Origin: JAJFUE01 sp039683515
GTDB taxonomy: Bacteria > Sumerlaeota > Sumerlaeia > MVZB01
Direction of reading: 5' to 3'
DNA: 64,000 nt
Assembly: GCA_039683515.1 (NCBI GenBank)
Contig: JBDKRG010000049.1
Location: 1-64,000 of the forward strand
Shown: positions 33,743 through 43,298 of the stretch, piece after piece
Numbering within the stretch: the first letter of the stretch is position 1
How the letters are laid out: every line of letters starts with the position of its first letter
Program-made: the position numbers and the translations under genes
Notes under the pieces: model-generated
Seen by the model: only the letters and a program-made list of their open reading frames with translations
Told to the model about the DNA's origin: nothing
Databases searched by the model: none

Positions 33743-35089
33743 ATGAGTCGGGACGCGATCATCGAAATCGAGGGATTGGGCAAGCGCTACAGGCTCGGCG
33801 AGTCGGTGGACATGACGCGCAATTTCCGCGAGACGCTCATGTCGCTGCCGGGGTATTTCAAGCGCAAGGCGGCCGAGAAGCTGGCCCGGGCCCGCGCGGC
33901 CGAGGGCGGCGCCGGCGCCGGCGGGGCGGCGGCCGAAAACGGCGAGAGCCCCGCCTACCTGTGGGCGCTGCGCGACATCAACCTGAACATCGCCGAGGGG
34001 GACGTCGTCGGCATCATCGGGCGCAACGGCGCCGGCAAGTCGACGATGCTCAAGATCCTCTCGCGCATCACGCAGCCGACGACCGGCCGGGCGAAAATTC
34101 ACGGGCGGCTGTCGGCGCTGCTGGAGGTCGGCACCGGCTTCCACCCCGAGCTGACCGGGCGCGAAAACATCTTCCTCAACGGCGCGATCCTCGGCATGCG
34201 CAAGGCCGAGATCGAGCGCAAGTTCGACGAGATCGTCGCCTTCGCCGAGACGGAAAAGTTTTTGGACACGCCGGTGAAAAGGTATTCGAGCGGCATGCGC
34301 GTGCGGCTGGCGTTCGCGGTGGCCGCGCACCTGGAGCCCGAGGTGCTGGTCGTGGACGAGGTGATCGCCGTCGGCGACTTCGAGTTCCAGAACAAAAGCG
34401 TGCGGCGCATGCAGCAGCTCGCGCAGGAAGGGCGCACGGTCCTGTTCGTGAGCCACAACCTGGCGATCCTGCGCCACTTCTGCCGGACCGGCGTCCTGCT
34501 CGAAAAGGGGCGCATCGTCCATACGGGCCCGATCGACGACACGATCGACCATTACCTGGCGCGCTCGCACGTGGCGCAGCACCACGACATCGACCTGAGG
34601 AAGCCGCTCGACAACCGCTCGGCGGGCTCGCCGCCGTTCTTCACCGCGTTCCGGGTGTTCGGCAACGGGCGGCCGAGCACGATCTCGACAATGGGCGGCT
34701 CGCTCGACTTCGAGCTGGACTACGACTACCCGCGGCCGGTCGACGGGCTTCGCGTCAACATCATCGTCCGCGACATCAACGAGCAGGTCGTCGTGCAGTT
34801 TTCCCCCTCGCAGCAGTGCCCGGAAAAGCTGGTCGGCTCGCCGACGCGCGGCACGATCAGGTGCCGCGTGCCGTGGCTGAACCTGATCGCGGGGACGTAC
34901 CGCGTCGAGATCAACGCCGGCGACAACGAGAAGGACATCGACCGCATCCCGGAAGTCTGCGAGATCACGCTGGCCGAGCACGACGTGTTCGGCACCGGCA
35001 AGGCCCTGTCGCGCATCCACGGGATGGTCTACCTGCCGTGCGAGTGGCAAACTTCCTGGGAAAAATCGGCGGCGCCGAGCGCCAGGTAG
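33743..35089 (+). CDS. Polysaccharide ABC exporter ATPase (Wzt-like) with C-terminal binding domain
   Basis: A 448-residue protein. Residues ~5-270 are the ABC ATPase: Walker A GRNGAGKST at 93-101, signature YSSGMRVRLAFA, Walker B VLVVDEVIAVGD and H-loop VSHN. Residues ~300-440 resemble a Wzt C-terminal beta-sandwich that recognises the chain end of the exported glycan. A low-complexity Ala/Gly insertion (~50-72) sits in the N-terminal part, before Walker A. With the permease upstream it forms a heteromeric exporter for O-antigen or capsule-like polymer. Confidence 0.94.
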   Translation: MSRDAIIEIEGLGKRYRLGESVDMTRNFRETLMSLPGYFKRKAAEKLARARAAEGGAGAGGAAAENGESPAYLWALRDINLNIAEGDVVGIIGRNGAGKSTMLKILSRITQPTTGRAKIHGRLSALLEVGTGFHPELTGRENIFLNGAILGMRKAEIERKFDEIVAFAETEKFLDTPVKRYSSGMRVRLAFAVAAHLEPEVLVVDEVIAVGDFEFQNKSVRRMQQLAQEGRTVLFVSHNLAILRHFCRTGVLLEKGRIVHTGPIDDTIDHYLARSHVAQHHDIDLRKPLDNRSAGSPPFFTAFRVFGNGRPSTISTMGGSLDFELDYDYPRPVDGLRVNIIVRDINEQVVVQFSPSQQCPEKLVGSPTRGTIRCRVPWLNLIAGTYRVEINAGDNEKDIDRIPEVCEITLAEHDVFGTGKALSRIHGMVYLPCEWQTSWEKSAAPSAR

Positions 35090-35118
35090 CCGCTCTTTGA
35101 GACGCTGGAAGAGGGAGA

Positions 35119-37164
35119 ATGCAGCCTGCCCCCACAGTATCGGTGCTGACGAGCGTTTATAACGGCGAGCGCTGGATCGGCGAGACGATCGACGGCATCC
35201 TGGGGCAGACGTTCGGGGACTTCGAGTACATCATCGTCGACGACGGCTCGACCGACGCCACGCCGCGGATCCTGGCCGAGCGCGCCGCGGGCGACGCGCG
35301 CATTTCGATCCTGACCAACGAAAAAAACATGGGGATCACGCCGACGCACAACCGCGGCGTGGCGGCCGCCCGCGGCGAGTTCATCGCCCGGCAGGACGCC
35401 GACGACATCAGCCTGCCGACGCGCCTCGAGAAACAGGTCGCGTGGCTGCGCGAGCGCCCCGACATCGTTTGCGTCACGTCGCTGATCCGCATCGTCGACG
35501 AGGCGGGCCGGCACGCCGGGAGCTGGCCCGACGACCTCGAGGCGCTCGATCCCGAATCGATCGCGCGGCTGCTGCCGGCGTGCAACTGCCTGGCGCATTC
35601 GACGAGCATGCTGCGCGCCGACGTGCTCAAGCGGTTTCGTTACAACGAGGGGATCAAGGTCTCCGAGGATTACGACCTGTGGCTGCGGCTGGCGGCGGCG
35701 GGGCTCAAGATGGACAAGATCCCCGAGGTGCTCGTCCATTACCGCGCGAGCGGCGGCTCGATGAGCGCGCTGCACATCCGGAACAAGCCCGCGCTCAACG
35801 ACCTCAAGTTCAAGTGGGATTACCTGAGGCGCGCCGGGCGGTTCGGCGCGTTCGAGCGGCGCGTGGCGATGGAAATGGTTCGCTCGGCGCACCGCTGCGT
35901 CTACCAGTCGTTCAAGCCCTACCGCGACCTGCGCCGAATCGTCCCGTATATCCGTGAAAACGCGAGCGCCGCGCGGCGGCCGCCGCGCGTGTGGGAAGGA
36001 AGCGCCGCGGAGGGCAAGCCCTCGCTCATGCTGGTGTTTCCCTCGCTCGGGATGGGCGGCGCCGAGCGGGTCATGCTCAACCTGGCGCGCGGGCTGAGCC
36101 CGATTTTCAACCTGCACGCGGTCGTCACGCGCGGCGGCGGCGAAGTCTGGGACGAACTGTTCAAGCCGTACTGCGCCTCGATCACGCAGCCGGCCGAGGG
36201 GACCGTCCCGCTTTCGAGGCGGGCCGTACGCGGGTATTTCGACGCCGCCGCCGAGGGCCGGCGCATCGAGGGCGTGATCGTGACCAACGCCGTGCTGGCG
36301 TATTACTGGCTGGCCGACCGGCGGAGGGCCGGCCGGCCGCTGCCGGCCATCGACATCCAGCACACGGTCGGGGCCGAGACGCACGGCGCGCAGCTGCTGT
36401 GGGCGGCGCGGCTCCTCGACAAGCGGGTGTGCATCAGCCAGGCGCTCGTCGATCACGTGCGCGGGGTTTACGCCGCGCACGGCATGGCCGAGTACGCGGA
36501 CCGGCTTTGCCTCGTGCGCAACGGGATCGACCTGGACCGCTACCGGCGCGACGCCGCGAGCGCGATGCCGCTTCCGGCCGGAATCGAATTGGGCGAGAAC
36601 GAGCGCGCCGTGGTGTGGGCCGGCCGGTTCTCGGCCGAAAAAGACCCGCTCCTGATGATCGAAGCGGCGGCCGAATTCCGGCGCCGGGGGGGCAAGGGGG
36701 TTCGGTTCGTGATGGCGGGCGACGGCCCGCTGCTGAGCCTGGCGCGCCGGGTCGCCGGCCAAATGGGCGTGGCCGACATCGTTTCGTTCCCCGGGTTCCT
36801 GGGCGACGAGGCGATGCGCGGGCTCCTCGGGCACGCGTGGCTGCTGGCGATCACCTCGATCTACGAGGGCGTGCCGCTCGTCGCGCAGGAAGCCCTGGCG
36901 ATGGACGTGCCCGTGATCTCGACGGCCGTCGGCGCGCTCGACGAGCTGGTCGAGGACGGCCGCGCCGGAATCCTTTTGCCCGCGACGAAGGCGTTTGCGG
37001 CCGAGGCCGCCGCGCGGATGCTGCGCCTGATGGATGAGCCCGGCGCATACGCCGCGATGGCCGCCGCCGCCCGGCCGTCGCTCGAGGGCAAATACGATCT
37101 TCAAACCATGTTCGCCGGCTACCGCTCCGTGTGCGAAGGGCTGGTCGGGGGCGGGGCGCGATGA
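35119..37164 (+). CDS. Two-domain glycosyltransferase (GT2 + GT4)
   Basis: A 681-residue fusion. The N-terminal GT2 domain (~1-230) shows VSVLTSVYNGERWIGETIDG, the VDDGSTD motif and RQDADD. The C-terminal GT4 domain (~305-660) shows GMGGAERVMLNLARGL, VWAGRFSAEKDPLLMIEAA and the E(x7)E-like SIYEGVPLVAQEALA. Such fusions add two sugars in succession during polymer assembly. It lies 29 nt after the exporter ATPase, and its TGA overlaps the next glycosyltransferase as ATGA, so the genes form an operon. Donor sugars cannot be read from sequence. Confidence 0.93.
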   Translation: MQPAPTVSVLTSVYNGERWIGETIDGILGQTFGDFEYIIVDDGSTDATPRILAERAAGDARISILTNEKNMGITPTHNRGVAAARGEFIARQDADDISLPTRLEKQVAWLRERPDIVCVTSLIRIVDEAGRHAGSWPDDLEALDPESIARLLPACNCLAHSTSMLRADVLKRFRYNEGIKVSEDYDLWLRLAAAGLKMDKIPEVLVHYRASGGSMSALHIRNKPALNDLKFKWDYLRRAGRFGAFERRVAMEMVRSAHRCVYQSFKPYRDLRRIVPYIRENASAARRPPRVWEGSAAEGKPSLMLVFPSLGMGGAERVMLNLARGLSPIFNLHAVVTRGGGEVWDELFKPYCASITQPAEGTVPLSRRAVRGYFDAAAEGRRIEGVIVTNAVLAYYWLADRRRAGRPLPAIDIQHTVGAETHGAQLLWAARLLDKRVCISQALVDHVRGVYAAHGMAEYADRLCLVRNGIDLDRYRRDAASAMPLPAGIELGENERAVVWAGRFSAEKDPLLMIEAAAEFRRRGGKGVRFVMAGDGPLLSLARRVAGQMGVADIVSFPGFLGDEAMRGLLGHAWLLAITSIYEGVPLVAQEALAMDVPVISTAVGALDELVEDGRAGILLPATKAFAAEAAARMLRLMDEPGAYAAMAAAARPSLEGKYDLQTMFAGYRSVCEGLVGGGAR

Positions 37165-38126
37165 CGGGCGCGGCCGAACCCCTGATGAGCGTCGTGATCT
37201 GCACGCGCAACCGCGCGCAGTACCTGGCGTGGGCGCTCGAGTCGCTGATGCGGCAGACGCTCGACCCCAAATGGTTCGAGATCATCGTCGTCGACAACGC
37301 CTCGACCGACGAGACGGCCGGCGTGGTTCGCGCGGCCGCGCCCGAGGGCCGGATCCGCTACGTGATGGAGCCCGTGCTCGGGCTGTCATCGGCGCGCAAC
37401 CGGGGGTGGCGCGAGGCGCGGGGGCGCTGGGTCGGCTACCTCGACGACGACGCCAAGCCGGTTGAAACCTGGCTCGAAGTCGCGCGCCGCATCATCGCCG
37501 AACGCGCGCCCGAGATTTTCGGCGGCCCGTTCCTGCCGTTCTACGACCTGCCCAAGCCCGACTGGTTCAAGGACGAGTACGGCTCGCGGGTGCTGTCGGA
37601 CGCCGCGCGCGAGCTGGACGTCTACGAGACGCTCAGCGGGAGCAATTTCTTCATCCTGCGCGGACTGCTCGAGAAGCATGGCGGGTTCAAGTCCGAGTTC
37701 GGCATGACCGGCAACAAGATCGCCTACGGCGAAGAGAGCGAGCTGCAGATCCGGATCCGGCAGGCCGACCCGTCGGTGCGGTCGTTCTACGATCCGGGGC
37801 TTTTGATTTATCACCTGGTGCGCGTCGGGAAGATCCGGCTGGCGTGGTTCTTCGAGACGGCGGTGGCCACGGCGCGCGACACGGTGGGGATCCTGATGCA
37901 GTTCCAGCCCGTCCCCCCGCTGCCGCATCTGGCGTGGACGATGGCGAAGGCGGTCGTCAAGGCGGGGCTGATTGTGCTCGCGCTCCCCTTCCGCAGCCGC
38001 CGCGAGTTCCCGCATTACCAGAATTACCTGATCGACCGGCTGACGAACCCGCTGCGGCGGATCGTCGGGACGCATTACCAGATCAAGCGCCTCCTGACGC
38101 GTTCCGGGCGCTCGGCCGGCCGCTGA
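37161..38126 (+). CDS. Family 2 glycosyltransferase
   Basis: A 321-residue GT2 enzyme. VVICTRNRAQYLAWALESLM, VDNASTDET and YLDDDAKP (the DxD region) are visible, followed by GSNFFILRGLLEKHGGF, typical of the acceptor half. The C-terminal ~70 residues are hydrophobic and basic and may bind the membrane. The start overlaps the previous stop by 4 nt (ATGA). It likely adds a sugar to the exported glycan. Confidence 0.9.
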   Translation: MTGAAEPLMSVVICTRNRAQYLAWALESLMRQTLDPKWFEIIVVDNASTDETAGVVRAAAPEGRIRYVMEPVLGLSSARNRGWREARGRWVGYLDDDAKPVETWLEVARRIIAERAPEIFGGPFLPFYDLPKPDWFKDEYGSRVLSDAARELDVYETLSGSNFFILRGLLEKHGGFKSEFGMTGNKIAYGEESELQIRIRQADPSVRSFYDPGLLIYHLVRVGKIRLAWFFETAVATARDTVGILMQFQPVPPLPHLAWTMAKAVVKAGLIVLALPFRSRREFPHYQNYLIDRLTNPLRRIVGTHYQIKRLLTRSGRSAGR

Positions 38127-38285
38127 CAGAAACCGGCGCCGGCGAGACCGAAAAATATTTTTCCTTCCCAGCAAGTATTTGCATTTGGGCCCACGTGAAT
38201 TGATAATTGTGCGCCGGGGCAATTTGCAACGTGGACCATTGAGAGTTGTTGTGCCAAAATGGGCCGCTAATTTTGGGGGTGATGG

Positions 38286-39014
38286 ATGGATTTGGCTGCA
38301 ACCCAATCGGTGGACGTATCGGTTGTCATTCCGGTCAACAACGAGGTGGAGAATATCGAGCCGCTGGTCGAAGACCTGCTCGACGTTCTCGGCCAGGCCG
38401 GCAAGTCGTTCGAGATCCTGTTCGTCGACGACGGCTCGGGCGACGGCACGCCCGACCTGATCGGGCAGCTTCGCGCGTCCAACCCCGCGATCCGGATGAT
38501 TCAATTCGACGCCAACTACGGCAAGACGGCCGCGCTCAAGGCCGGGTTCGCCGCCGCCCGCGGCGAGATCCTGATCATCATGGACGGCGACCGCCAGAAC
38601 GATCCGGTCGACATCCCGCGCTTTTTGGAAGAGATGGAAAACAACGACATCGTGTGCGGGATGCGGCGCAAGCGGCTCGACTCGAAATGGCGGCTGATCC
38701 AGTCGCGCATCGCCAACCGGATCCGCGACGCGATCACCGGCGACGGCGTCGGCGACAGCGGCTGCGGCTACCAGGCCCTGCGCCGCGCCTGCCTGAAGGA
38801 CATCAAGCTCTACGAGGGGATGCACCGGTTCCTGCCGTGCCTGTTTCAGCTCGAGGGCTACCGGTTCGCGCAGATCCCGGTCAGGCATCACCCGCGCATC
38901 GCCGGCAGGAGCAAATACCCGTTCTGGAGCCGGTTGCGCCGGGCGCTCGTCGACCTGCTCGCCGTGCGCTGGATGATCAAGCGCACGATCCGCTACAACA
39001 TCGTGGATGAATAG
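38286..39014 (+). CDS. GtrB/DPM1-type polyprenyl-phosphate glycosyltransferase
   Basis: A 242-residue GT2 enzyme. VSVVIPVNNEVENIEPLVED, VDDGSGDGT and IIMDGDRQNDPVDIP match the DPM1/ArnC/GtrB group, which charges undecaprenyl phosphate with a sugar. Unlike GtrB it lacks C-terminal membrane helices, so it is DPM1-like in size. The 159-nt gap before it is AT-richer than the genes and may hold its own promoter. It precedes a large membrane protein that could be the matching GT-C-like acceptor transferase. Confidence 0.9.
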   Translation: MDLAATQSVDVSVVIPVNNEVENIEPLVEDLLDVLGQAGKSFEILFVDDGSGDGTPDLIGQLRASNPAIRMIQFDANYGKTAALKAGFAAARGEILIIMDGDRQNDPVDIPRFLEEMENNDIVCGMRRKRLDSKWRLIQSRIANRIRDAITGDGVGDSGCGYQALRRACLKDIKLYEGMHRFLPCLFQLEGYRFAQIPVRHHPRIAGRSKYPFWSRLRRALVDLLAVRWMIKRTIRYNIVDE

Positions 39015-39020
39015 CCCGCC

Positions 39021-41027
39021 ATGGCATCGCCGACCACCGAAACCATTCAGCGCGCGCCGGCGCGGCCGCGGATCCAGTATTCGACGCTGGCGCTGGGGCT
39101 CGTCCTGGTCTTGCTTCTGTATCTGCACTTCCTGCACAACGGCTACCGCTGTTTCCGGACCGACCACCTGACGCACATCCCGCTGTTCTACAAGATGACC
39201 GAGCCGGGCCTGTTCCCGCGCGACTGGTACATGCTCACCAGCGCGCCGATCGAGCTGCGCCGGTTCCACCTGCTGCTCCTGCAGCTGGGGGACCGGCTGT
39301 TCGGGATGCCGGTCGGGATCCTGGTCAGCTACTGCGCGATCATCCTGGGGACGCTTGCGGCGTGGTTGGCGATTTCGCGCAGGCTGTTCGCGAGCGTCGC
39401 GCCGGGACTCGTCGCGATTTTCATGGCGATCATGGTGCACGACATGGAGATCGGTTCGAATCACCTCATCGAGGGGAGCCTGATCCCGCGCGCCGAGGCG
39501 GCGCTGTTCGCGTGGTGGGGGATTTACTTCCTGCTCGGCTCGCGGCGGCGCGACTGGCCGGGCGGGCTCGCGGCGGGGCTGCTGATGGCGTTGGCCGGTT
39601 ACTTCCAGCCGGCGATCGGGGCGCAGTTCGGGCTGGCGATCCTGCTGTGGATGATGATCGATCCGCAGCGGCGCGACTGGGCGCGGATCGTGACGTTCCT
39701 CGCCGCGCTCATCCTGCCCCAGGCCGGCAAATTGCTGAGCGTGGCGGGCGGCGTGCTGAAGGAAGCCAGCGCGCTCACCGACGCCGAGCAGATCCGGCTG
39801 TTTGCCTACATCCGCCACCCGCATCACATGATCCCGCATTTCTGGGGGGACGAGTTCGCGCTGCTGGCCGGGCTGCTGCTCGTGTTCGCCGGCGTGTGGT
39901 GGGCGCGCCGGGGCGCGTGCGCCGCGACGCGGTCGCTGGCCAGGCTCGCCGGGGTGATCGTCGCGCTGCTGGCGGCGATGACGCTGTTCATCGAGGTGTG
40001 GCCGGTCAAGGCCATCGTTCTGTTCCAGCCGTTCCGGCTCGCGGTGCTGCTTTACCCGGTCCTCTTCCTCGTGCTGGGGCGGCACGTCGCCGACCTCGCC
40101 GCCGCGGGCGGCTACGCGAACCGGGCGCGGGCGATGCTGCTGATGTGCGCGCCGCAGGGTTGGGCGCTGATGATCCCCGCGGGCGCGGTCGAGTTCTTCG
40201 CGACCGGCCACGACGCGCACGGGCGGCGGCTCGACTGGAAATGGACACTTGGCCTGCTCGGCGCGGCCTGCGCGGTGGCGATCGCGCTGAACCATGACTT
40301 CGACGAGGCCGTCGTCTGGATCCTGCTCGCGCCGGCGCTCGTGATGCTGGCGGAGAAATGGCGCCTGGCCGAGCGGCCGGCGATCGTCTACGGCGCGCTG
40401 GGGTCGGCCGTGGCGCTCGGCGCGATGGCGATCTCGGCGTTTTTCTGGCTGCCGCTCGACCGCTGGATCGGCGACGACGCCAGCCCGAACCGCCGCCGGG
40501 CGGCCGCCCTGGCGTTCAAGTACCAGTTCAAGCCGATCCCGATCGCGGCGATCGAGCGGATCGGGGCATGGGCCGGCGCGCACACCGAGCCCGACGCGCT
40601 GTTCATCGTCCCGCCGGCGCGCGAGCCCGAAGGGTTCCGCATCTGGTCGAAACGCTCGGTCTGGTTCAACATCAAGTTTTTCCCGTTCCGCGCCGGCGCG
40701 CTCGAGGAATGGCGCAACCGCTACCTGGCGGTGCGCGGCATCCCCGACGCCACCGACCCGGCGCGCGCCGCGGACGTCGAGCGGGCGCTCAACGACGTCG
40801 GCGGCGACACCATCCAGAAAGATTACGCGGCGCTGACGGCCGATCAGATCGTGGCGCTCGGGCGACGGATCGTCGCGTCGAAGCTGGAAGGGCCCGGCCC
40901 GCTGTACATCGTGACGCCGACCGCGTACCGGAGCCCCGCGCTGGAGCTGCTGTATCAGGACGCCGACCGCTCGCGGACGAGGCTCGACCGCAACCGCAAT
41001 TACCTGTACCGGATCCATTTGAATTAG
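39021..41027 (+). CDS. Large polytopic membrane protein (possible GT-C-like or DUF6798 family)
   Basis: A 668-residue protein with roughly a dozen membrane helices and a soluble C-terminal part of ~160 residues. The first loop holds CFRTDHLTHIPLFYKM and an RDWYMLTS motif, and acidic residues (Asp near RTDH) are placed as in lipid-carrier-dependent GT-C enzymes. I do not recognise the family firmly; DUF6798-like proteins look similar. It begins 6 nt after the DPM1-like gene, which would supply a polyprenyl-phosphate sugar donor. Proposed role: transfer of that sugar outside the membrane, by inference. Confidence 0.65.
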   Translation: MASPTTETIQRAPARPRIQYSTLALGLVLVLLLYLHFLHNGYRCFRTDHLTHIPLFYKMTEPGLFPRDWYMLTSAPIELRRFHLLLLQLGDRLFGMPVGILVSYCAIILGTLAAWLAISRRLFASVAPGLVAIFMAIMVHDMEIGSNHLIEGSLIPRAEAALFAWWGIYFLLGSRRRDWPGGLAAGLLMALAGYFQPAIGAQFGLAILLWMMIDPQRRDWARIVTFLAALILPQAGKLLSVAGGVLKEASALTDAEQIRLFAYIRHPHHMIPHFWGDEFALLAGLLLVFAGVWWARRGACAATRSLARLAGVIVALLAAMTLFIEVWPVKAIVLFQPFRLAVLLYPVLFLVLGRHVADLAAAGGYANRARAMLLMCAPQGWALMIPAGAVEFFATGHDAHGRRLDWKWTLGLLGAACAVAIALNHDFDEAVVWILLAPALVMLAEKWRLAERPAIVYGALGSAVALGAMAISAFFWLPLDRWIGDDASPNRRRAAALAFKYQFKPIPIAAIERIGAWAGAHTEPDALFIVPPAREPEGFRIWSKRSVWFNIKFFPFRAGALEEWRNRYLAVRGIPDATDPARAADVERALNDVGGDTIQKDYAALTADQIVALGRRIVASKLEGPGPLYIVTPTAYRSPALELLYQDADRSRTRLDRNRNYLYRIHLN

Positions 41028-41687
41028 ATGGACCGCATGGACGAGATGGACGCAATGGAAGTTGTGCCGGACATGCCCTCACCGATCGCAGAAATCCAGC
41101 TCCCGGCATGGAGCCTTTCGCTTGCGCCGGGCGAGTGGGTCGCGGTGGTCGGGGGGGAAGGCGCGGGCAAAACGAAGTTGCTGCGCCGGATCGCCGGGCT
41201 CGAGCCGGCCGGCGCGGGCGAGATCGTCGTCGCCGGGCGCGACGTCGGCGGCCTCGCGCCGCGCGAGCGCGGGATCGCGCTGGTGCATGCGAATCAGGTT
41301 CTGTATCCGCACCTGACGGTCTACGGCAACATCGCGTTCGGGCTCAAGCTCGCCAAGCTGCCGCGGCCGGAGATCGACCGGCGCGTGCGCGAGTCGGCGC
41401 GGACGCTGGGGCTGGCCGGCCTGCTCGACCGCAACCCGCACGGCCTGACGCCGGCGCTGCGGCCGCTGGTCGCGATCGGCCGCGCGCTGGCACGCAAGCC
41501 CGATTTATTGTTGCTGGACGAGCCGCTCGGCAGCCTCGAAGGCGCGACCCGTTCCGAGCTCTTCGCGCTCTTAAAAAATCTTCGCGGCCCGTTAAACATC
41601 GGCGTTCTCTACGCCTCGCGCCATCAGGATGAGGCTGAACAACTCAGCCAACGCGTTGTCACAATAGACAACGGGCGGCTGCTGTGA
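41028..41687 (+). CDS. Degenerate ABC-transporter ATPase-like protein
   Basis: 219 residues related to MalK/UgpC-type ATPases. Walker A (GGEGAGKTKLL), the Q-loop region (ANQVLYPHLTVYGNIAFGLK) and Walker B (LLLLDEPLG) are kept. The signature LSGGQ is replaced by LTPAL in LTPALRPLVAIGRAL, the D-loop is SLEG, and the usual H-loop is SRHQ. It lacks the C-terminal TOBE region. The start is uncertain: MDRMDEMDAME comes from an ATGGACNNN tandem repeat directly at the stop of the previous gene. No permease is adjacent. It may bind ATP without transporting. Confidence 0.8.
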   Translation: MDRMDEMDAMEVVPDMPSPIAEIQLPAWSLSLAPGEWVAVVGGEGAGKTKLLRRIAGLEPAGAGEIVVAGRDVGGLAPRERGIALVHANQVLYPHLTVYGNIAFGLKLAKLPRPEIDRRVRESARTLGLAGLLDRNPHGLTPALRPLVAIGRALARKPDLLLLDEPLGSLEGATRSELFALLKNLRGPLNIGVLYASRHQDEAEQLSQRVVTIDNGRLL

Positions 41688-41733
41688 ATAAATCAGCATG
41701 GGGGCGGGTGATGAACACGCAAGGAGCCGCCAG

Positions 41734-42330
41734 ATGCACAAGCTGATCTATATCATGGTTTTCGCTTTGAGTGTGGGCTGTGGCCAGGCGACGAATTCGT
41801 CAAATCAAGATTCCCACACCGCAACACCCACCCCGACTCCCGCGGAAACAGAGAGTCCGGCCGTGACGGGCGACACGGCGACATCGACCATGGAGAGCAG
41901 TGACAGTCTGGTCATCACGCCGCTGGTCGGCGTCGGCGCAATTAAGTTCGGCATGAGCACGGATCAAGTGATCGAGGTGCTCGGCCAACCGGAACGCATG
42001 ACGGTGCCCATGCATTTGGAATACATGTCGAAGGGCATTGCGATCATGGCTCCGGGCGATTCGCCCGATACCTATGCGGTCTCGGGGCTGATGTTCAGCG
42101 ATTTGTTCATTCCCGAAAGCTCGCCCGACAAGGTGTGCAAATATAAAACCGCGGACGGGATTGGGACGGGCTCGACGCTCGAGGATCTGCAAAAAGCGTT
42201 CGGAAAACCGTCACGGGTCCAAAAAGTTGGGCCGCGCCTGCAGGTGGATTATGAGGCAATCGGCGCGTCGTTCATGCTTGAGAAGAACCGTGTGATCCAC
42301 ATGTCATTTATGGGCACGCGCCGCAAATAG
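41734..42330 (+). CDS. Hypothetical lipoprotein
   Basis: A 198-residue protein with a lipoprotein signal (MHKLIYIMVFALSVGC) followed by a Thr/Ser/Pro-rich linker (~20-60). A folded C-terminal region includes VGAIKFGMSTDQVIEVLGQP, resembling the helix-strand start of SmpA/OmlA or BLIP-like folds, but the family is not certain. AAGGAG precedes the ATG. It is smaller in GC-rich bias than its neighbours. Possibly an outer-membrane-anchored binding protein. Confidence 0.7.
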   Translation: MHKLIYIMVFALSVGCGQATNSSNQDSHTATPTPTPAETESPAVTGDTATSTMESSDSLVITPLVGVGAIKFGMSTDQVIEVLGQPERMTVPMHLEYMSKGIAIMAPGDSPDTYAVSGLMFSDLFIPESSPDKVCKYKTADGIGTGSTLEDLQKAFGKPSRVQKVGPRLQVDYEAIGASFMLEKNRVIHMSFMGTRRK

Positions 42331-42350
42331 CCCGCTTTGGCTCGAAGCGA

Positions 42351-43298
42351 ATGGAAAACAAAAGAGATGAATCCGGAGCGCTCGTGAAACAATTGCAACC
42401 AGATCTATTCAACAACGATGAGACCAGCGTCGAGTCGGAGAAGCAAGCCCCGCGGATGGTTTCGCGCAAGTCGCACATCGAGCTGGTTCACGGCGATTTC
42501 CTGGAGCTTGCGAAGGAGCGCGTCGCGGGCGGCTCGATCGACGTCGTCGTGACCTCGCCCCCCTACAACATCGGGATCGACTACTCGACCTACCAGGACG
42601 ACATGCCGCGCGCCGAGTACCTGGAGTGGACCGACCGGTGGGCCGCCGAGGCGGCGCGTTGCCTGGCCGAAAAGGGGTCGCTGTTTCTGAACGTCGGCGT
42701 TCGGCCCAAGGAGCCGTGGGGGGCGTGGGAAGTGGCGCAGGTGTTTCGTAAACACCTCGAGCTCCAGAACGTCATCCACTGGATCAAGTCGATCGCCATC
42801 GACAAGCGCGACGTCGGCAACTACCCGGGCATCACGCAGGACGTCTCGGTCGGCCACTACAAGCCGATCAACAGCGACCGCTACGTCAACGACCAGCACG
42901 AATACATCTTTCATTTCACGCACACGGGCGAGGTCGTGCTCGACCGGCTCGCCATCGGCGCGCCGTACCAGGACACGAGCAACGTCCGCCGCTGGAAGAG
43001 CGCCGGCGGCGGCCTGCACTGCCGCGGCAACACGTGGTTCCTGCCGTACCCGACGATCAAGAACAGATCCAAGGACCGGCCGCATCCGGCCAGCTTCCCG
43101 CCGGCGCTGCCGGAAAGATGCCTGAGATTGCACGGCCTCGTCGGGATCCGCCGCGTGATGGACCCGTTCCTGGGGCTCGGCACGACGGCGGTCGCCTGCG
43201 CGCGGCTGGGCCTGGACGCCATCGGCTTCGAGCTGGACGACGCCTACCTCAAAGAAGCCCGAACCCGGCTCGAGCAGGAAGGGTGCGAGGTGAAGTGA
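42351..43298 (+). CDS. Orphan DNA methyltransferase (beta class, N4-cytosine or N6-adenine)
   Basis: A 315-residue methyltransferase. The catalytic motif IV TSPPYN is at 68-73 and the AdoMet-binding motif I DPFLGLGTT at 271-279, an order typical of the beta class. SPPY is most often found in N4-cytosine enzymes, but some N6-adenine enzymes share it. No restriction endonuclease is adjacent, so it may be an orphan regulator or a solitary remnant of a restriction system. Residues 1-38 are polar and of low conservation. It lies between a lipoprotein and a SHOCT-DUF4870 membrane protein. Confidence 0.9.
   Translation: MENKRDESGALVKQLQPDLFNNDETSVESEKQAPRMVSRKSHIELVHGDFLELAKERVAGGSIDVVVTSPPYNIGIDYSTYQDDMPRAEYLEWTDRWAAEAARCLAEKGSLFLNVGVRPKEPWGAWEVAQVFRKHLELQNVIHWIKSIAIDKRDVGNYPGITQDVSVGHYKPINSDRYVNDQHEYIFHFTHTGEVVLDRLAIGAPYQDTSNVRRWKSAGGGLHCRGNTWFLPYPTIKNRSKDRPHPASFPPALPERCLRLHGLVGIRRVMDPFLGLGTTAVACARLGLDAIGFELDDAYLKEARTRLEQEGCEVK

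Noticed and set aside
31361..35050. A >1200-codon open frame antisense to the exporter genes.
   Set aside because: High GC removes stops on the antisense strand; composition is Arg/His-rich with no motif, while the plus strand encodes clear ABC proteins.
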